A DNA stretch of 64,000 nt from Cephalotus follicularis. Taxonomy: Eukaryota > Streptophyta > Magnoliopsida > Oxalidales > Cephalotaceae. The stretch lies in contig BDDD01000890.1 in the NCBI GenBank assembly GCA_001972305.1, positions 62,001 to 126,000 of the forward strand. Direction: 5' to 3'. Below are positions 34,301 to 44,847 of this stretch, in pieces. Each line of letters opens with the position of its first letter. The first letter of the stretch is position 1. The translations under genes and the position numbers were made by a program. The notes under the pieces are model-generated. The model saw only the letters and a list, made by a program, of their open reading frames with translations, did not search any database and had not been told where the DNA came from.

Positions 34301-34941
34301 TTCATCTTCTCTTTATCGGTATCCATCACATAGGCAAGATAGCCTTTGCATCCTCTTTCCAATAATCGCTTAGCTTGCATCGACGATATGATCTTTAAGG
34401 GTTCGCTGGCTCCCATGCTTCATAAAACAAACTCAAGTTGTTCCGGTATAGCAAACCTAATTTCCTTCTTAAAATAGTCAACACTAGCATGATTCTCCGA
34501 AAGCCAATCCATGCCTAATATGACGTCAAATTTTAGGATTGCTAGAGGTACTAAGTCTACTAGCATCATCCTATGACATAATATTAGGTCACAAGACTTG
34601 TGTACTTTATCAGCCACCAAAGTATTACCACTTGGGGTTTCAACGGCTAAACCTATTTCCAAATCTTGTGATGGGGTACTTAAACATCGTGCAAAAGATA
34701 AAGACACAAAAGAATGCGTCGTATCAAACAATACATATGCAGATTTAGAGCATACGGGAAAAGTATCTGTCACCACATCATTGGGATTTTTCACCTCGTC
34801 AGTAGTCATGGCATAGGTTCTTCCTGGTGCTCTTTGTTGCTGGGCTCCGTTCCCTCCTTGCCCTCCCATCTTTGGTTGGGTGCATATCTTGGACATATGA
34901 CCTTCCTCGCCACAGTTGTAGCATCTGATCGTCCTTTGATT
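31385..34941 (-). pseudogene. Element D pol: protease, reverse transcriptase, RNase H, integrase, chromodomain-like tail
   Basis: In order on the minus strand: zinc knuckle CYNCGEEGHMSKIC; protease with FDTTHSF, two codons shorter than the usual D-S-G motif, so the active site is lost; linker FDVILGMDWLSENHA; reverse transcriptase with [13 protein letters not shown], the [18 protein letters not shown] segment and intact FIDDILVYS (about 33700-33730); RNase [13 protein letters not shown] and [14 protein letters not shown]; integrase with [30 protein letters not shown] and [14 protein letters not shown]; tail VFHVSILRKYM. One frame change leads to the YPHPF ending (stop 31385-31387). About ten in-frame stops divide it, mostly TAG, TAA or TGA where relatives have Gln or Arg. 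Confidence 0.9.
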
Positions 34942-35850
34942 CTAAGCTTGGTTTGTTCCTTGTTGACACTCTTTAGCTTGGTGTCCTTGCTTTCCACATT
35001 TGTAACAAACTCCCATCCCATACAAGCATTTCCCACGGTGTCTTTTCCCACATTCTTGAAAATTTTTTGAGTCCTGTCCTCCATCGGACCTTCCTTTCTT
35101 ATTCTTGTTATTGGAAGATTCACCAGCCTTCCTCTTCCCGTGTCCTTGCTCTATTCGTTTTTGCTGATATCTTTTGCTATCAATTTCAATTCTCAATGCA
35201 CACCTTAAAAGCACGTCGTACGTCTGCAAGTCTTGTGCTACCACCAGCCTTCGGATATAAGGCTTCAAACCATGAGAATATCTAGTAGCCCTTCTTTCTT
35301 CTGTGGACACTAGATGAGTTGCGTACCGGGACAACCTTGCAAAATTTGCTTCATATTGAGCCACTGTTTCAGACTCACCTTGCTCCAGTTGGAGAAAATC
35401 TTCCTCCATTTTATCTTTCATGGCTTGTGGAAAGTACTTGTCCATGAATAACCCTTTGAATCCTTCCCATGTCATCACTTCTCTTTCTCGACGCGTCTTT
35501 GTTCTCTCAACCATACACCACCATTGATCCTCCTCTCCATCTAACTTGTATATTGAAAAATCTACTTTCTGTCGGTCTGTGCAATCAAAAGCTCTAAAAA
35601 TCTTCTCATTCCCTTGGATCCAGGCTTCCGCTTCCAAAGGATCGGTTGTTCCCGAAAAGATTTTCGAATTGTGCCTTGCAAACTGATCTAGCGTCGGTCT
35701 TGATTGTGGATGCTCTTGCTGATTATTGTCATTGTTGTCGGCAGTAACTTGAGCCAATGTGTTTAAAATCGAGCTCAGCAAATTATCATCCTCGTTGTTT
35801 CGTGCATTTCCGTTTCTTCTTTGTACTCTTCCTCTTCTCGCGTCGGCCAT
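34942..35850 (-). pseudogene. Element D gag, 302 residues before a TAG
   Basis: The start MADARRGRVQRRNGNARNN at 35850 fits the family. The capsid domain has DPLEAEAWIQGNEKIFRAF, DQWWCMVERT and YFPQAMKDKMEEDFLQLEQGE. A basic linker (KRKAGESSNNKNKKGR) precedes the knuckle CYKCGKQGHQAKEC. A TAG at 34942-34944 then stops the frame just before a second knuckle that belongs to the same protein in relatives. Apart from that stop this is the best preserved reading frame of the gypsy elements here. Confidence 0.87.
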
Positions 35851-36094
35851 CTAGTTAGCATCTGTAGGTTAGTTCTTCATCTTAAGCAATTCTACTCATA
35901 TGCTAGGTTAAGCAGTTAAATTCTAATGCTCAAGATTATACAAGGAACTAACATCTTTATTTATCTCATAGACCTTTATACATTTCCTACACATCCTTTC
36001 ACCTTTATACATTTCCTACACTTCATTTCACACTTATGTCACATTTTCACATGTCCACATTTAAACATTTTTACAAAACTTCTTTATCGTTACC

Positions 36095-36481
36095 CTAGTC
36101 TTCATCATTAGGGACATCATCGTCAGGTATTTCTTGTTGGATCCGTCTTATCATCATTCTGAGGTTCTCTCTAACAACAATCATCACAATGTCATTAAGT
36201 GCCCAAGTATATCTCATAAGTACCCTAAGGCCAGATTTAATTTCTCTGAGGATTTCGTCTTTCCTCTCTAATTCTTGGTGGTACTCTGCCTCCATCTGGT
36301 AAATGTGTGTATAGAATTTCTCTCTATTATTTGCTACCAATTGTCTTAACTCTTCCTTTTCTTCGCCTAATTGATGGTTTTCAGCTATCAGGGTCGGTAC
36401 TCGCCAGTGTACCGTTTCAGATGACCCACAACGGGAGAATCCTGTACTAGAATTTGAGTTGGATTCGCTCGTTGTTGACAT
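36095..36481 (-). CDS. Element D small reading frame upstream of gag, 128 residues, function unknown
   Basis: It runs from ATG at 36481 to a stop at 36095 without interruption, in the leader between primer site and gag. The protein has a Ser-rich start (MSTTSESNSNSSTGFSRCGS), then a long charged stretch rich in Glu, Lys and Leu (EKEELRQLVANNREKFY, MEAEYHQELERKDEIL) that looks able to form a coiled coil, and an acidic end (EIPDDDVPNDED). It has no recognised enzyme motif. An open frame surviving in an element whose pol has many stops is suggestive but not proof of selection, because the element is young. Confidence 0.55.
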   Translation of the reverse strand: MSTTSESNSNSSTGFSRCGSSETVHWRVPTLIAENHQLGEEKEELRQLVANNREKFYTHIYQMEAEYHQELERKDEILREIKSGLRVLMRYTWALNDIVMIVVRENLRMMIRRIQQEIPDDDVPNDED

Positions 36482-36538
36482 CTGAAAAATAGGTTAGCAA
36501 ATACACAAATCATATCCTCAACATGTATCACAATTATC

Positions 36539-36550
36539 TCTCTGATACCA
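36539..36550 (-). other. Primer-binding site of element D (initiator tRNA-Met)
   Basis: Plus-strand TCTCTGATACCA is the complement of the TGGTATCAGAGA site. Four bases separate it from the LTR start at 36555. Confidence 0.87.
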
Positions 36551-36554
36551 TTCT

Positions 36555-38513
36555 TGTAACGCCCTTGACCCGAGTATGCTAATAGCTCAAAGAGAACCTC
36601 GAGGATCGGTTGCGTTACGTTGGGTGGAAAACGTTACATCCTTTGGTACTCTTCTCTAAAAGTACATTACATCATAAACTCATGTCTTGCAACATCATAC
36701 ATAATTTTAAACTCAAACCTTATACATTCTTATCATATGTAAAGGTATCACAACCATAGCATTCATATAAATTCGCACAGGATCATCCTTCTACATAAAC
36801 ATATAATACAGCGGAAAAACTTCGTTCTTATTACATATCAAAACATTTATGCAAACATTATTGCATATCCTTTCTTTCACAAAAACTCCTTCTTAAGAGC
36901 TCCTTTTAAAGCTTGCATTCTCCTCTTAATCCTTTCCTGAAAACATTTTATTTGAAAACAAACATCGAAAGGAATGAGCTCAAAATAGCTCAATAAGGTA
37001 TTTTTACTGTAAACACATTTCATCGTAACCTTTTTCTAGTCAACATATATGACTAAAACATTTCATAAAACATATCACTTTTCTAGTTAAAATCATAACT
37101 AGATCATTTCGTAAACATGAAAGTCATAAAAACCTTAATGAACCCTTTACACCGCTTCACCGAGGCATTGTGCACTCCCCGATTACTATCCTTACATCAC
37201 ATGCATGTCCGCGAGCACTTTACGCTCCATTAACATCGAGCATTTCACTCCATTCCCCTTGGATCACCATCCAAGGGCGGTTCATTCATCATTTACTTTT
37301 AGTGATAATCCCAAAGCATTCATAAAACTCATTTCATAACATTTCTTTCACAATTCATAAACCTTTCTCTTCATTTGAGTAATTGACTCAAATGAGTTCA
37401 TAAAAACAGTTTTGCATAGCTTTGCTAAAAGTGATAATTCATATACAAAAAAGCATTTTCAGAGAAAACTTAGAACATAAACATTAAAGTAGACATCTTT
37501 ACGAATTCAGAAAACTCAAGATCATAAATTTTAGTTGAGAATTGAATCCGTTATGAATTTTTGAAAGTGACTGGTTCCATATGAAAATACGGCATGAGCA
37601 GTAAAATGAAACATTAATTCTCATCAAGAATTCGACAGAATTTCGATATACATAAAAGATAACAGTTAAAGATTACATATTAAGGTTTTCAAAACATCCA
37701 ACCATTTAATTTTTCATCAAGAAACGAGCAAGATATGTTTTAAAGAATTTGCTGCATAATTCAGGAATAAAATAGTACCCAAACAACAATCTAAAACATT
37801 GATTTTCATCAAGAAATCGATACAATCTTGAAACATTCAAAGCATAACAGTTAAAGAGGACATCCTAACGTTTCCAAAACATTAAACCATTCAAAAATTC
37901 ATCAAGAATTGAGCAAGATATCAATAGAACAATCTGCTGTAAAACTTGAAGTAAAACAGGGGATACTTTGCAGAAAATGGGTATAGAATTCCTTACTTTG
38001 CTTTAGAATTTCTTTCTCTTTTACTCTCCCACGAATTCTCCACTTCACTCTCAGCAGGAGCACTTTCCTTCTCAACCAAAATGACTGAGTTCAACCCCCT
38101 TTGCAATTAAATATAATGGTTACTTGGGAGGCAAGTCTTCTCCCCCTCTCACATTACTCAATTCCTTCTCTTAGCAGCCATGTGTTCAAAATCAGCCAAT
38201 CCAAGTGATGACACTTGTTAGATCATCGGATAACATCTCAAGTCAACCTCCCCTAGCCTGCCGCGTGTTCAAAATTAAGGTTTTTTAATCAAAAAATACC
38301 AAAAAGTCAAATTTTGCAATTTGTTTGTAGCTCAAAGCGTCGACACTTTCTACCTAAGCGTCGCTGGTCATGGGCTTGTCCTGAGTTCTCCAACTTCTAT
38401 CCCGAACCCCCCGAGCGTAGGGTCATACTATGGGTCCCTTGAACTATTTACTAATTTACACAATAGAAATATTTCCATAATTAATATCTTTAATGACAAT
38501 TCGGGTCATTACA
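36555..38513 (-). repeat. 5' LTR of element D, with internal deletion
   Basis: 1959 bases against 2276 in the other LTR. The missing part corresponds to 30920-31238, and the junction at about 38405 joins CTATCCCGA directly to ACCCCCCGAGCG. The shared GA at both breakpoints suggests a microhomology-mediated deletion after insertion. Confidence 0.88.
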
Positions 38514-38518
38514 GTTAG

Positions 38519-39108
38519 TGTTGTTGTGTTGAGCGGGGTTGTACGCCGGGGAACAAGTTATGTATGTGTGGTCTGCCAGGGGAGTTTAAGTGTGCACTTG
38601 AGGCATGCGTGGGTTTCTCCCCGGGGCGTTAGTTATGAGTAGCGTAGTGTAGTTACGCTAAGGATGTTTTCTCCAGGGAAGGAGAAAGACCCGAGGACAA
38701 GGAGTGTCCACGGGCATGTTGGTTTAGTATGCTCATGAGTCGCACGTGTGTGCTCTCCCCGGGCATGCTTGCGTGTTATGTTAAGTCCATGTGAGGAGTA
38801 CGTGGGGCTTAAGTAATGCGTTGCGTTTTGGAGCCTTAGTTAAGTGAAGCATGGAGCTTAAGTGATACGGCGCGTTTGGAGTTTTGGTTTTAAGTCGTGC
38901 GCGGGGCAAGAGCAGGAGAGGAGTTAGCTCCTCTGCCTCGGCTGCCCAATTAGTGCACGCCTAGCCTAGCCCATGCTTTCTCCTCAGGATTTTACGCATT
39001 TGTTTCCCTTGGAGTTTTAAGATAGCTCCTCAGACAGTTTCAGTTTTAGAGGGGCCATCCCCGGTCAGGGCACGTGTCCCATAGAGTTAGTGGGAATGGG
39101 TCCTGACA
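38519..39108 (+). repeat. 3' LTR of element E, second part
   Basis: Continues from 29070 after the D insertion (TGTTGAGCGGGGTTGTACG matches about 24812-24830) and ends GGGTCCTGACA. Confidence 0.87.
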
Positions 39109-40321
39109 TTCATACTCCTCTCTTGGATTCTTATACTTGTTGATATTTGACTCTCTTGACAGGCTCTGAGGAGCTGGATGTTGTCATGTGGTTGAGTTAT
39201 ACATTCTTTTATTGTTCTCTGATATGTTCTTGCTTCTCCCAGTTGGGTATGACCTGATATATGTTTCCTTGTGCGTCCAGTGGTTGTGGATGCTCTGGAG
39301 AATGCATGTTCTTGCTCACTAGTCATTTGGACTAATCCTCTCACATTTGTTTTGCAGAGGAAGCTATTGTGGCTGCTAGGGACGTCCTTTGGGTTGACAA
39401 GTTAGTCTGCGGGGGATGAGCAGAGCTGCCGGCTTCTTGGGCTGGTCCTTGCATACATTCATGGGGGCATACGCGTTTTATTACTTTTGTCGTATGGTCC
39501 TCGGTTTGATGAGGAAATGATATTCTTTTGTATGGGTCCTCGGCTTTTGAGCAGGGCACGATATTTTGTGAACAAGATATATATTATTTTGAATGATAAT
39601 ATGATGTATTCTGGAGATGATTTATTGTGTTTAATGAAGAGATTTCGTGTTTTTACTTGAAATGTTTGTGTTAAGATCTTCTGCTTGTTTGCCGTGAAGG
39701 TTGCCCGAGGTCGGGCAGGTCGGGGGATATCCCCGGGGTGGGGGTCAACCTGTGGGGCACGTGTCCTGACCTCAAGGTTGTTAGGGCTGGGATGGTTTAT
39801 GTTGGGGTCTGTCACTTGTCATCGGGCTTTGTCCGAGGAGAACATGTTGTCCAAGGCGATGTCTGAGGAGAACGTGTTGTCTGGGGAGGACATGCCTGGG
39901 GAGGACATGTCTGGGGTTAGTTGTCCAATGAGGACATGCTCAAGGATGGCTCATCTAGGGAGGGCATGTCTTAGGATGGCGGTGCAGGCCTGGCTGTGAT
40001 ACGTCATGATGTGTTGGGTGGTGTTGGCTCCCCTACCCGGGAACCTTGGCAAGACGTAGTGTTACGTTCTCTGTCTTGGCTCCCTCCCCTGGCATGTTCC
40101 TTTAGTGGAACGGTGCGCTTGGGTAGTGGTTGTTGTGTTCCCTTTAGTTAAACAATGAGTTTTTGAATGGTTTTGTGTAAGGGTTATTTACAGTTTTGCC
40201 ATTCCCTGTTTTGTTTCTTCCCTGCCAAGAGTTGTAGCATTGTTTTGGCTTAGAGGAGATGGGATATTCCTCCTTCCTGCCGGCCGATTCGTCCGAGTTG
40301 GTTATCCCGAGGGACGGGTCA
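39109..40321 (+). mobile_element. Fragment J, probably LTR of another family
   Basis: It lies between the end of E and the point where the 5' LTR of B resumes, and is absent from the 3' LTR of B. It shares short blocks with the LTR of E (CAGTTGGACTAATCC-like at about 39327 and TTTTGCAG near 39350), so it is probably a distant LTR into which E inserted. Its left part would have been lost in the deletion that also removed the left border of E. It ends about 40321 with GGGACGGGTCA. There is no gene and no GTCGAC array. Tandem-like GAGGACATG units occur at 39838-39945. Confidence 0.5.
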
Positions 40322-40402
40322 TTAGATTTCATGTGTTTTATGCATGATTTCTGCTGGATTGATGCATTTTGGGCATTGTGGTGTTGTTCTAGTTCGACAG
40401 AC

Positions 40403-40825
40403 GTCAACGCCTAGAAGGAAGACGTCAACACCTTGGCCTGTTATACAGGGAATAAGACGCTTTAAGTGTCGACGCCATGAGGAGACGTTAACATCTTATT
40501 GAGATGATTGATAGTTACCTGTGTGTGATTGATTCTCGTCGACGCCAAGGAAGGATAACGCTGACATTTAAAGCTACTGCTTTAGAAAACATCGACGCCA
40601 ATAAGGGACACGTTGACGCATAAGGTTCCAACCATATCGCGTCGACGCTAAAGTGAAATGTTAATGCTTAAGGTTCCTAACTTAATGCATTGGCGTCTAG
40701 TAGTTACGTTGACACCTATGTACATGTTGATGCATAAGGTTCCTATCTAATGCATCGACACTAAGTGAAGTGTTAACGCGTAAGGCTTCCATGCTACACG
40801 TCGACGCCATTGTTACACGTTGACG
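40403..40825 (+). repeat. Palindrome array 2 in the 5' LTR of B
   Basis: Cores at 40403, 40424, 40468, 40487, 40538, 40560, 40591, 40612, 40641, 40660, 40689, 40708, 40726, 40754, 40772, 40800 and 40819, continuing more sparsely to about 41000. Alternating spacings of 18-22 and 28-31 give a composite repeat of about 47-50 bases. Typical units pair an intact GTCGACGC with a decayed GTTGACGC or GTTAACGC. The 3' LTR copy is at about 48170-48765. Confidence 0.75.
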
Positions 40826-41390
40826 CCTAAAGGACTGTTGTGAGTGATAAGCATAGTATGCACATTGATGCTTAAGGATACTATCTACACGTCGATGCCT
40901 AGATTATACGTCGACGCCATAAGGACTATTTTGTACGTTAACGACGTTTATAGACGTTGACGTGAGAGATGCATGTTGATGCCTTTTTATACACGTCGAT
41001 GCCCATATGTGTTGTTTATGGATAAGTGATTGTTTAATGATTGTTTATGGGTTGTTGATCCTTGAACTGCATATTGTTATCGTTATAGATGTTTATATCT
41101 ATCCAGTATTCTCAAATAGTAGTGTTTAAGGTGTTTTAAACGATTTCAACAACTGAGTGCTATGAGCACCATTTATTGTCAGTGTTACAAAGTATTTTAT
41201 ATATGAATACTATTGTTCAAGTGTTTTATCGAAAGTGTTCAAGTGTTTTCTAGAAAGGGTAAGTGAAAGTGTTTATGCCATTGAGCTAAAAGTGTTTTAT
41301 CGTTTTCTCTGCCAAAGTGTACTTACTGTTATATTACAATATATATGTAATATCCGTATTGAACTGTACTATTGTGAATTGATTAATTGA

Positions 41391-42180
41391 GTGTTGTCCT
41401 TCGGGACATGATTGATTCGGCGGTTACTAAACGCTGTGCGGAAGTAACCGGGTTGCTAAACGATGTGCGAAAGTGACAGGGTGTTAAACATTGTGTGGAA
41501 ACATCCCTGGATAGAGTAATTGATTGACTTGATTGCTGTCCCTTGGGACATAATTGATTCGGCGGTTACTAAACGCTGTGCAAAAGTAACTGGGTTGCTA
41601 AACGTTGTGCAGAAGTGACCAGGTATTAAAAGCTGTGCGGAAACATCCCTGGATAGACTGATTGATTGACTTGAGTGTTGTCCTTTGGGACATTATTGAT
41701 TCGGTGGTTACTAAACGTTGTACGAAAGTAACTGGGTTGCTAAACGTTGTACGGAAGTGACCAGGTGTTAAACGATGTGCGGAAACATCCCTGGATAGAC
41801 TGATTGATTGACTTGAGTGTTATCATTTGGGACATGATTGATTCAACGGTTACTAAACGCTGTATGGAAGTAACCAGGTTGCTAAACGCTGTGCGGAAGT
41901 GACCGGGTGTTAAATGCTGTATGGAAACATCCCTGGATAGATTAAGTGATTGAATGATTACTGTCCATGAGACAAGATTGATTGATTAAGTGATTGTTGT
42001 CCTGTGTTACATGACTGATCGACTGATTGATTGAATGATTGTTGTCCATGAGACAGGATTGATTGATTAAGTGATTGTTGTCCTATCTGACATGACTGAT
42101 CCACTGATTGATTGAATGACTACTGTCCTATGGGACATGATTGACTGGATCGGATTGTTTGTCCTTGAGACATGACTCAG
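41391..42180 (+). repeat. Two-level tandem repeats in the 5' LTR of B
   Basis: About four copies of a unit of about 145 bases (GATTGATTCGGCGGTTAC and following, starting near 41409, 41556, 41697 and 41838). Each is built from three sub-units of 25-27 bases containing TAAACGCTGTGCGGAAGTGA. They are followed by about two and a half copies of an 80-base unit with GTCCATGAGACA and TGATTGATTGAATGA (41965-42180). The 3' LTR has three copies of the large unit (about 49165-49550), so the number has changed since insertion. Confidence 0.85.
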
Positions 42181-42674
42181 TGATTGCATGGTTATAGACA
42201 CTTGGCATGGTTGCTTACCTAATGACCGATATACGTATATGTATTGTGATAGATATTGTATATTGCATCGCGAATGCATTCATCACATGACGTTTATTAT
42301 AGTTGATCCCAAGTGCATTTATATTTTCTTTACTTAGCCTGTGGTTTGGCTAACCCCTTACAATTTTAGATTGATGTGAAGGATCGCACGAGCTGCTGAA
42401 GCTGTACCTTGGAGAGCTTCGTTTTTTATTAAGGTTGTTAAGTGTATTGTAATATCATGTTCCGTTGTGTTGTATTTACATTCTCGATATATAAAATATA
42501 ACATGTATTGTAATGAGTAAGCATGTAGTATGGGCTGCATGCGATTACTAATTGAATAATCCGGTGCATTGAATGCTTCCGCAAATGTTTAAATTTTATG
42601 AATTTTTGTCAAATGCTGGATTATTAGCTGATAACCATATATATGTTGTTAATGGAAAATGGAGTGCGACAACA

Positions 42675-42686
42675 TGGTATCAGAGC
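42675..42686 (+). other. Primer-binding site of element B (initiator tRNA-Met)
   Basis: TGGTATCAGAGC, a full match to the standard site, three bases after the LTR end. Confidence 0.9.
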
Positions 42687-42778
42687 TTATTATTAAATAA
42701 GCTATCGATGGGATACTATCCTCGGCAAATAAGTGAATTATTTCCTGATGATCGATATCATTCCTCATAGAAAACGTA

Positions 42779-43343
42779 ATGGATCTTCGAAGAGGTAGAC
42801 GGGGAAGGCATGGGACCGATGAAGGAGCCAATGCCTCGCAATTGAATGAGGAAGGATATGTCCCGCCAGTGAATGAAGGAGGGAATGTTCTGCAAATGAA
42901 TGAAAGCGGGAATGCCCCGCCAGTGCACAAGAGGAAGAGTACTTTCGATCGCATGGATGATCTTTTTCAACAACAGATGCAAGCTAATGTGGCGAATATG
43001 GAACGGTTGTGACAATTGTATGAGAGTAACCAAGCCTACCAGCGAGCTCCTCAAGTTTATCATGCTGGTGGATTTGGGAGAGATTTGGAAAGGTTCATGA
43101 GGCAGAATACTCCAATGTTCAAGGGTGAACTTGACGCCATAGTAGTGGAGTGATGGATGAAAGATATGGAGAAAATATTTGCTACTCTCGAGTGTACTGA
43201 TGAGCAAAAGTTGAATTTCGCGGTGTCCTGCTTATGGGGGGAAGCTACCCATTAGTGGGAAATTATTGAAATACAGTGGGAAGCCTTGAATCTTGGCAGG
43301 AGTTGGGGCAGATTCCAGTTCAAGTTCTCGGAGGCTTATGTTC
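42779..43343 (+). pseudogene. Element B gag, first part
   Basis: Starts MDLRRGRRGRHGTDEG. A repeated Glu/Asn-rich N-terminal stretch (VPPVNEGGNVLQMNESGN) precedes the capsid domain (GGFGRDLERFMRQN, FKGELDAIVVE, MKDMEKIFATLECTDEQKLNF). In-frame TGA codons at 43010-43012 and in the VVE-WMKD segment stand where relatives have Arg, and a TAG lies near 43253. The frame is cut at 43343 by element F and resumes at 46303 in the correct order (AYV, then PQMEHDRRG). Confidence 0.85.
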
Positions 43344-43510
43344 TGTTGGCCTTTGCCACCCCGATTAATTGCATTACCATATATTATTTTGATGATTAAC
43401 AAACATAGATTACTTGTATGCATAATTCCTTGAGTTATAACTTCATATACTCACTTGATTTTATGTCCAAAGTTGTGCCAAGAACATTTCTGCAGGTACA
43501 GGGCAATCCA

Positions 43511-44017
43511 GCCGACTGGCAAGCAATCCAGTCGACTGCCCAAGGTTGTGTAGTCGACTTCCAAGGGTTGTGTAGCCGACTGGTTCTTCAACCAAACTCA
43601 GAATTTGCAGGAACACCAATCCAGTCGACTACCACAGGGGTCTAGTCGACTGCCAGGCAAAGACAGCCGACTGCCACAGGACACCAGTCGACTGCCATGG
43701 GTGCACATTTCTGGCAGTAGCTTCTGTATCTTTTTAACACCCAATCCAGCCGACTGAAGCAGGGGACCAGTCGACTGGCAGGGGGTCCAGTCGACTGCTA
43801 GTGAATCTAGCCGACTGTTTTCAATTGTGCAAAATCAGGCAGTAGCATTTGCAAACTCCAATTTCAGCTCAACAGCCGACTGGAACAGAGCAACCAGTCG
43901 ACTGCCAGCTCCACCAGTCGACTGCCAATGAGCATGCAGCCGACTGTCCAACACCAACGGCTATATTCAAATATACGCGCCATCAATCCAACTGACTGCC
44001 GTAGAAATCCAGTCGAC
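43511..44017 (+). repeat. Quartet array of CAGTCGACTG/CAGCCGACTG palindromes in the LTR of F
   Basis: Eighteen sites. Core starts: 43511, 43531, 43553, 43575; 43624, 43645, 43666, 43687; 43749, 43770, 43790, 43810; 43875, 43897, 43917, 43939; 43991, 44012. Within groups of four the spacing is always 20-22 bases. The groups start 113, 125, 126 and 116 bases apart. In three of the four full groups the order of core types is GCC, GTC, GTC, GCC. Confidence 0.92.
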
Positions 44018-44414
44018 TGGATTTGTAACAGGCTTGAAAAATAGATCCGTTGGAGCACAAGTATAAAGGCCAAAGTGAAGCATTCTTGGGGACAATCTCT
44101 TACAATCACATTGAACATTCTTTCTAGTCATCTCAAGTGCAATCCCAAAGCTTTCAAACATCAAGAGAGATCAATTCAAAGCAATCCTACACATTACAAA
44201 GCTTTATTTTTACATTTCATAAACACTTGAAGCTTTGTCCAAATTGAGCTAAATTGTAAAACAAATTCATTACGAATTTGTAACCTTTAAACACTTATTT
44301 CACACATACAAGAGAGGTTGTCTCTTGTATTGCTCGGTTGGAGCATATTTGTAATTCTCTTGGTTGGAGCGAAGGTTGTTGAAGCTCGGTTGGAGTTTCA
44401 AGCCCGGATTGGGG

Positions 44415-44847
44415 NNNNNNNNNNNNNNNNNNNNNNNNNNNNNNNNNNNNNNNNNNNNNNNNNNNNNNNNNNNNNNNNNNNNNNNNNNNNNNNNNNNNNN
44501 NNNNNNNNNNNNNNNNNNNNNNNNNNNNNNNNNNNNNNNNNNNNNNNNNNNNNNNNNNNNNNNNNNNNNNNNNNNNNNNNNNNNNNNNNNNNNNNNNNNN
44601 NNNNNNNNNNNNNNNNNNNNNNNNNNNNNNNNNNNNNNNNNNNNNNNNNNNNNNNNNNNNNNNNNNNNNNNNNNNNNNNNNNNNNNNNNNNNNNNNNNNN
44701 NNNNNNNNNNNNNNNNNNNNNNNNNNNNNNNNNNNNNNNNNNNNNNNNNNNNNNNNNNNNNNNNNNNNNNNNNNNNNNNNNNNNNNNNNNNNNNNNNNNN
44801 NNNNNNNNNNNNNNNNNNNNNNNNNNNNNNNNNNNNNNNNNNNNNNN
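44415..44847. other. Assembly gap, 433 N
   Basis: Run of N inside element F. Reading frames crossing it are meaningless. The gap estimate may not equal the true missing length. A SIRE-type element would have the end of its LTR, the primer site and the gag start here. Confidence 1.

Larger units (their letters stand above)
29071..38513 (-). mobile_element. Element D: Ty3/gypsy (Tekay-like) with gag-pol, youngest insertion
   Basis: Termini TGTAATGCCC (29071) and GGGTCATTACA (ending 38513) are flanked by GTTAG (29066-29070 and 38514-38518). It is a complete element of 9443 bases on the minus strand: 5' LTR (36555-38513), primer site, a small extra reading frame, gag, protease, reverse transcriptase, RNase H, integrase, chromodomain-like tail, polypurine tract and 3' LTR (29071-31346). 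The LTRs are very similar by eye outside a 317-base deletion in the 5' LTR. As the innermost guest it should be the youngest of I, A, B, E and D. Confidence 0.92.
22908..39108 (+). mobile_element. Element E: gag-only Ty3/gypsy element, hosting D
   Basis: The structure is LTR (22908-25406, first 210 bases lost), primer site, gag, polypurine tract (AAGGTGGGCAGG) and LTR (27040-39108, interrupted by D). The internal region is 1.63 kb and contains only gag, so E is a second, unrelated non-autonomous gag-only element. Its LTR starts TGTAACACCCCG and ends GGGTCCTGACA. Its target duplication cannot be tested because the left border was deleted together with part of B. The right flank starts TTCAT (39109). 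Confidence 0.82.
40322..42671 (+). repeat. 5' LTR of element B, second part
   Basis: Homologous to 48085-50283. It contains the second palindrome array (40403-41000), two kinds of tandem repeats (41391-42180) and the acceptor block CTAACCCCTTACAATTTTAG, ending at 42369. It ends GTGCGACA at 42671, three bases before the primer site. Confidence 0.88.

Noticed and set aside
34714-35285. Plus-strand frames overlapping the gag/protease of D
   Set aside because: They are antisense to the well-supported gag and protease reading and have no motif.
39685-39999. 104-codon plus-strand frame with repeated Met-Ser-Glu-Glu units
   Set aside because: It follows short tandem GAGGACATG units in fragment J. 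No domain is recognisable and there is no sign that it is a gene.
43511-44017. CRISPR-like array of regularly spaced repeats
   Set aside because: Spacing is regular, but the repeats are only about 10 bases, the DNA is plant retrotransposon LTR, and there is no associated protein gene. CRISPR does not apply.
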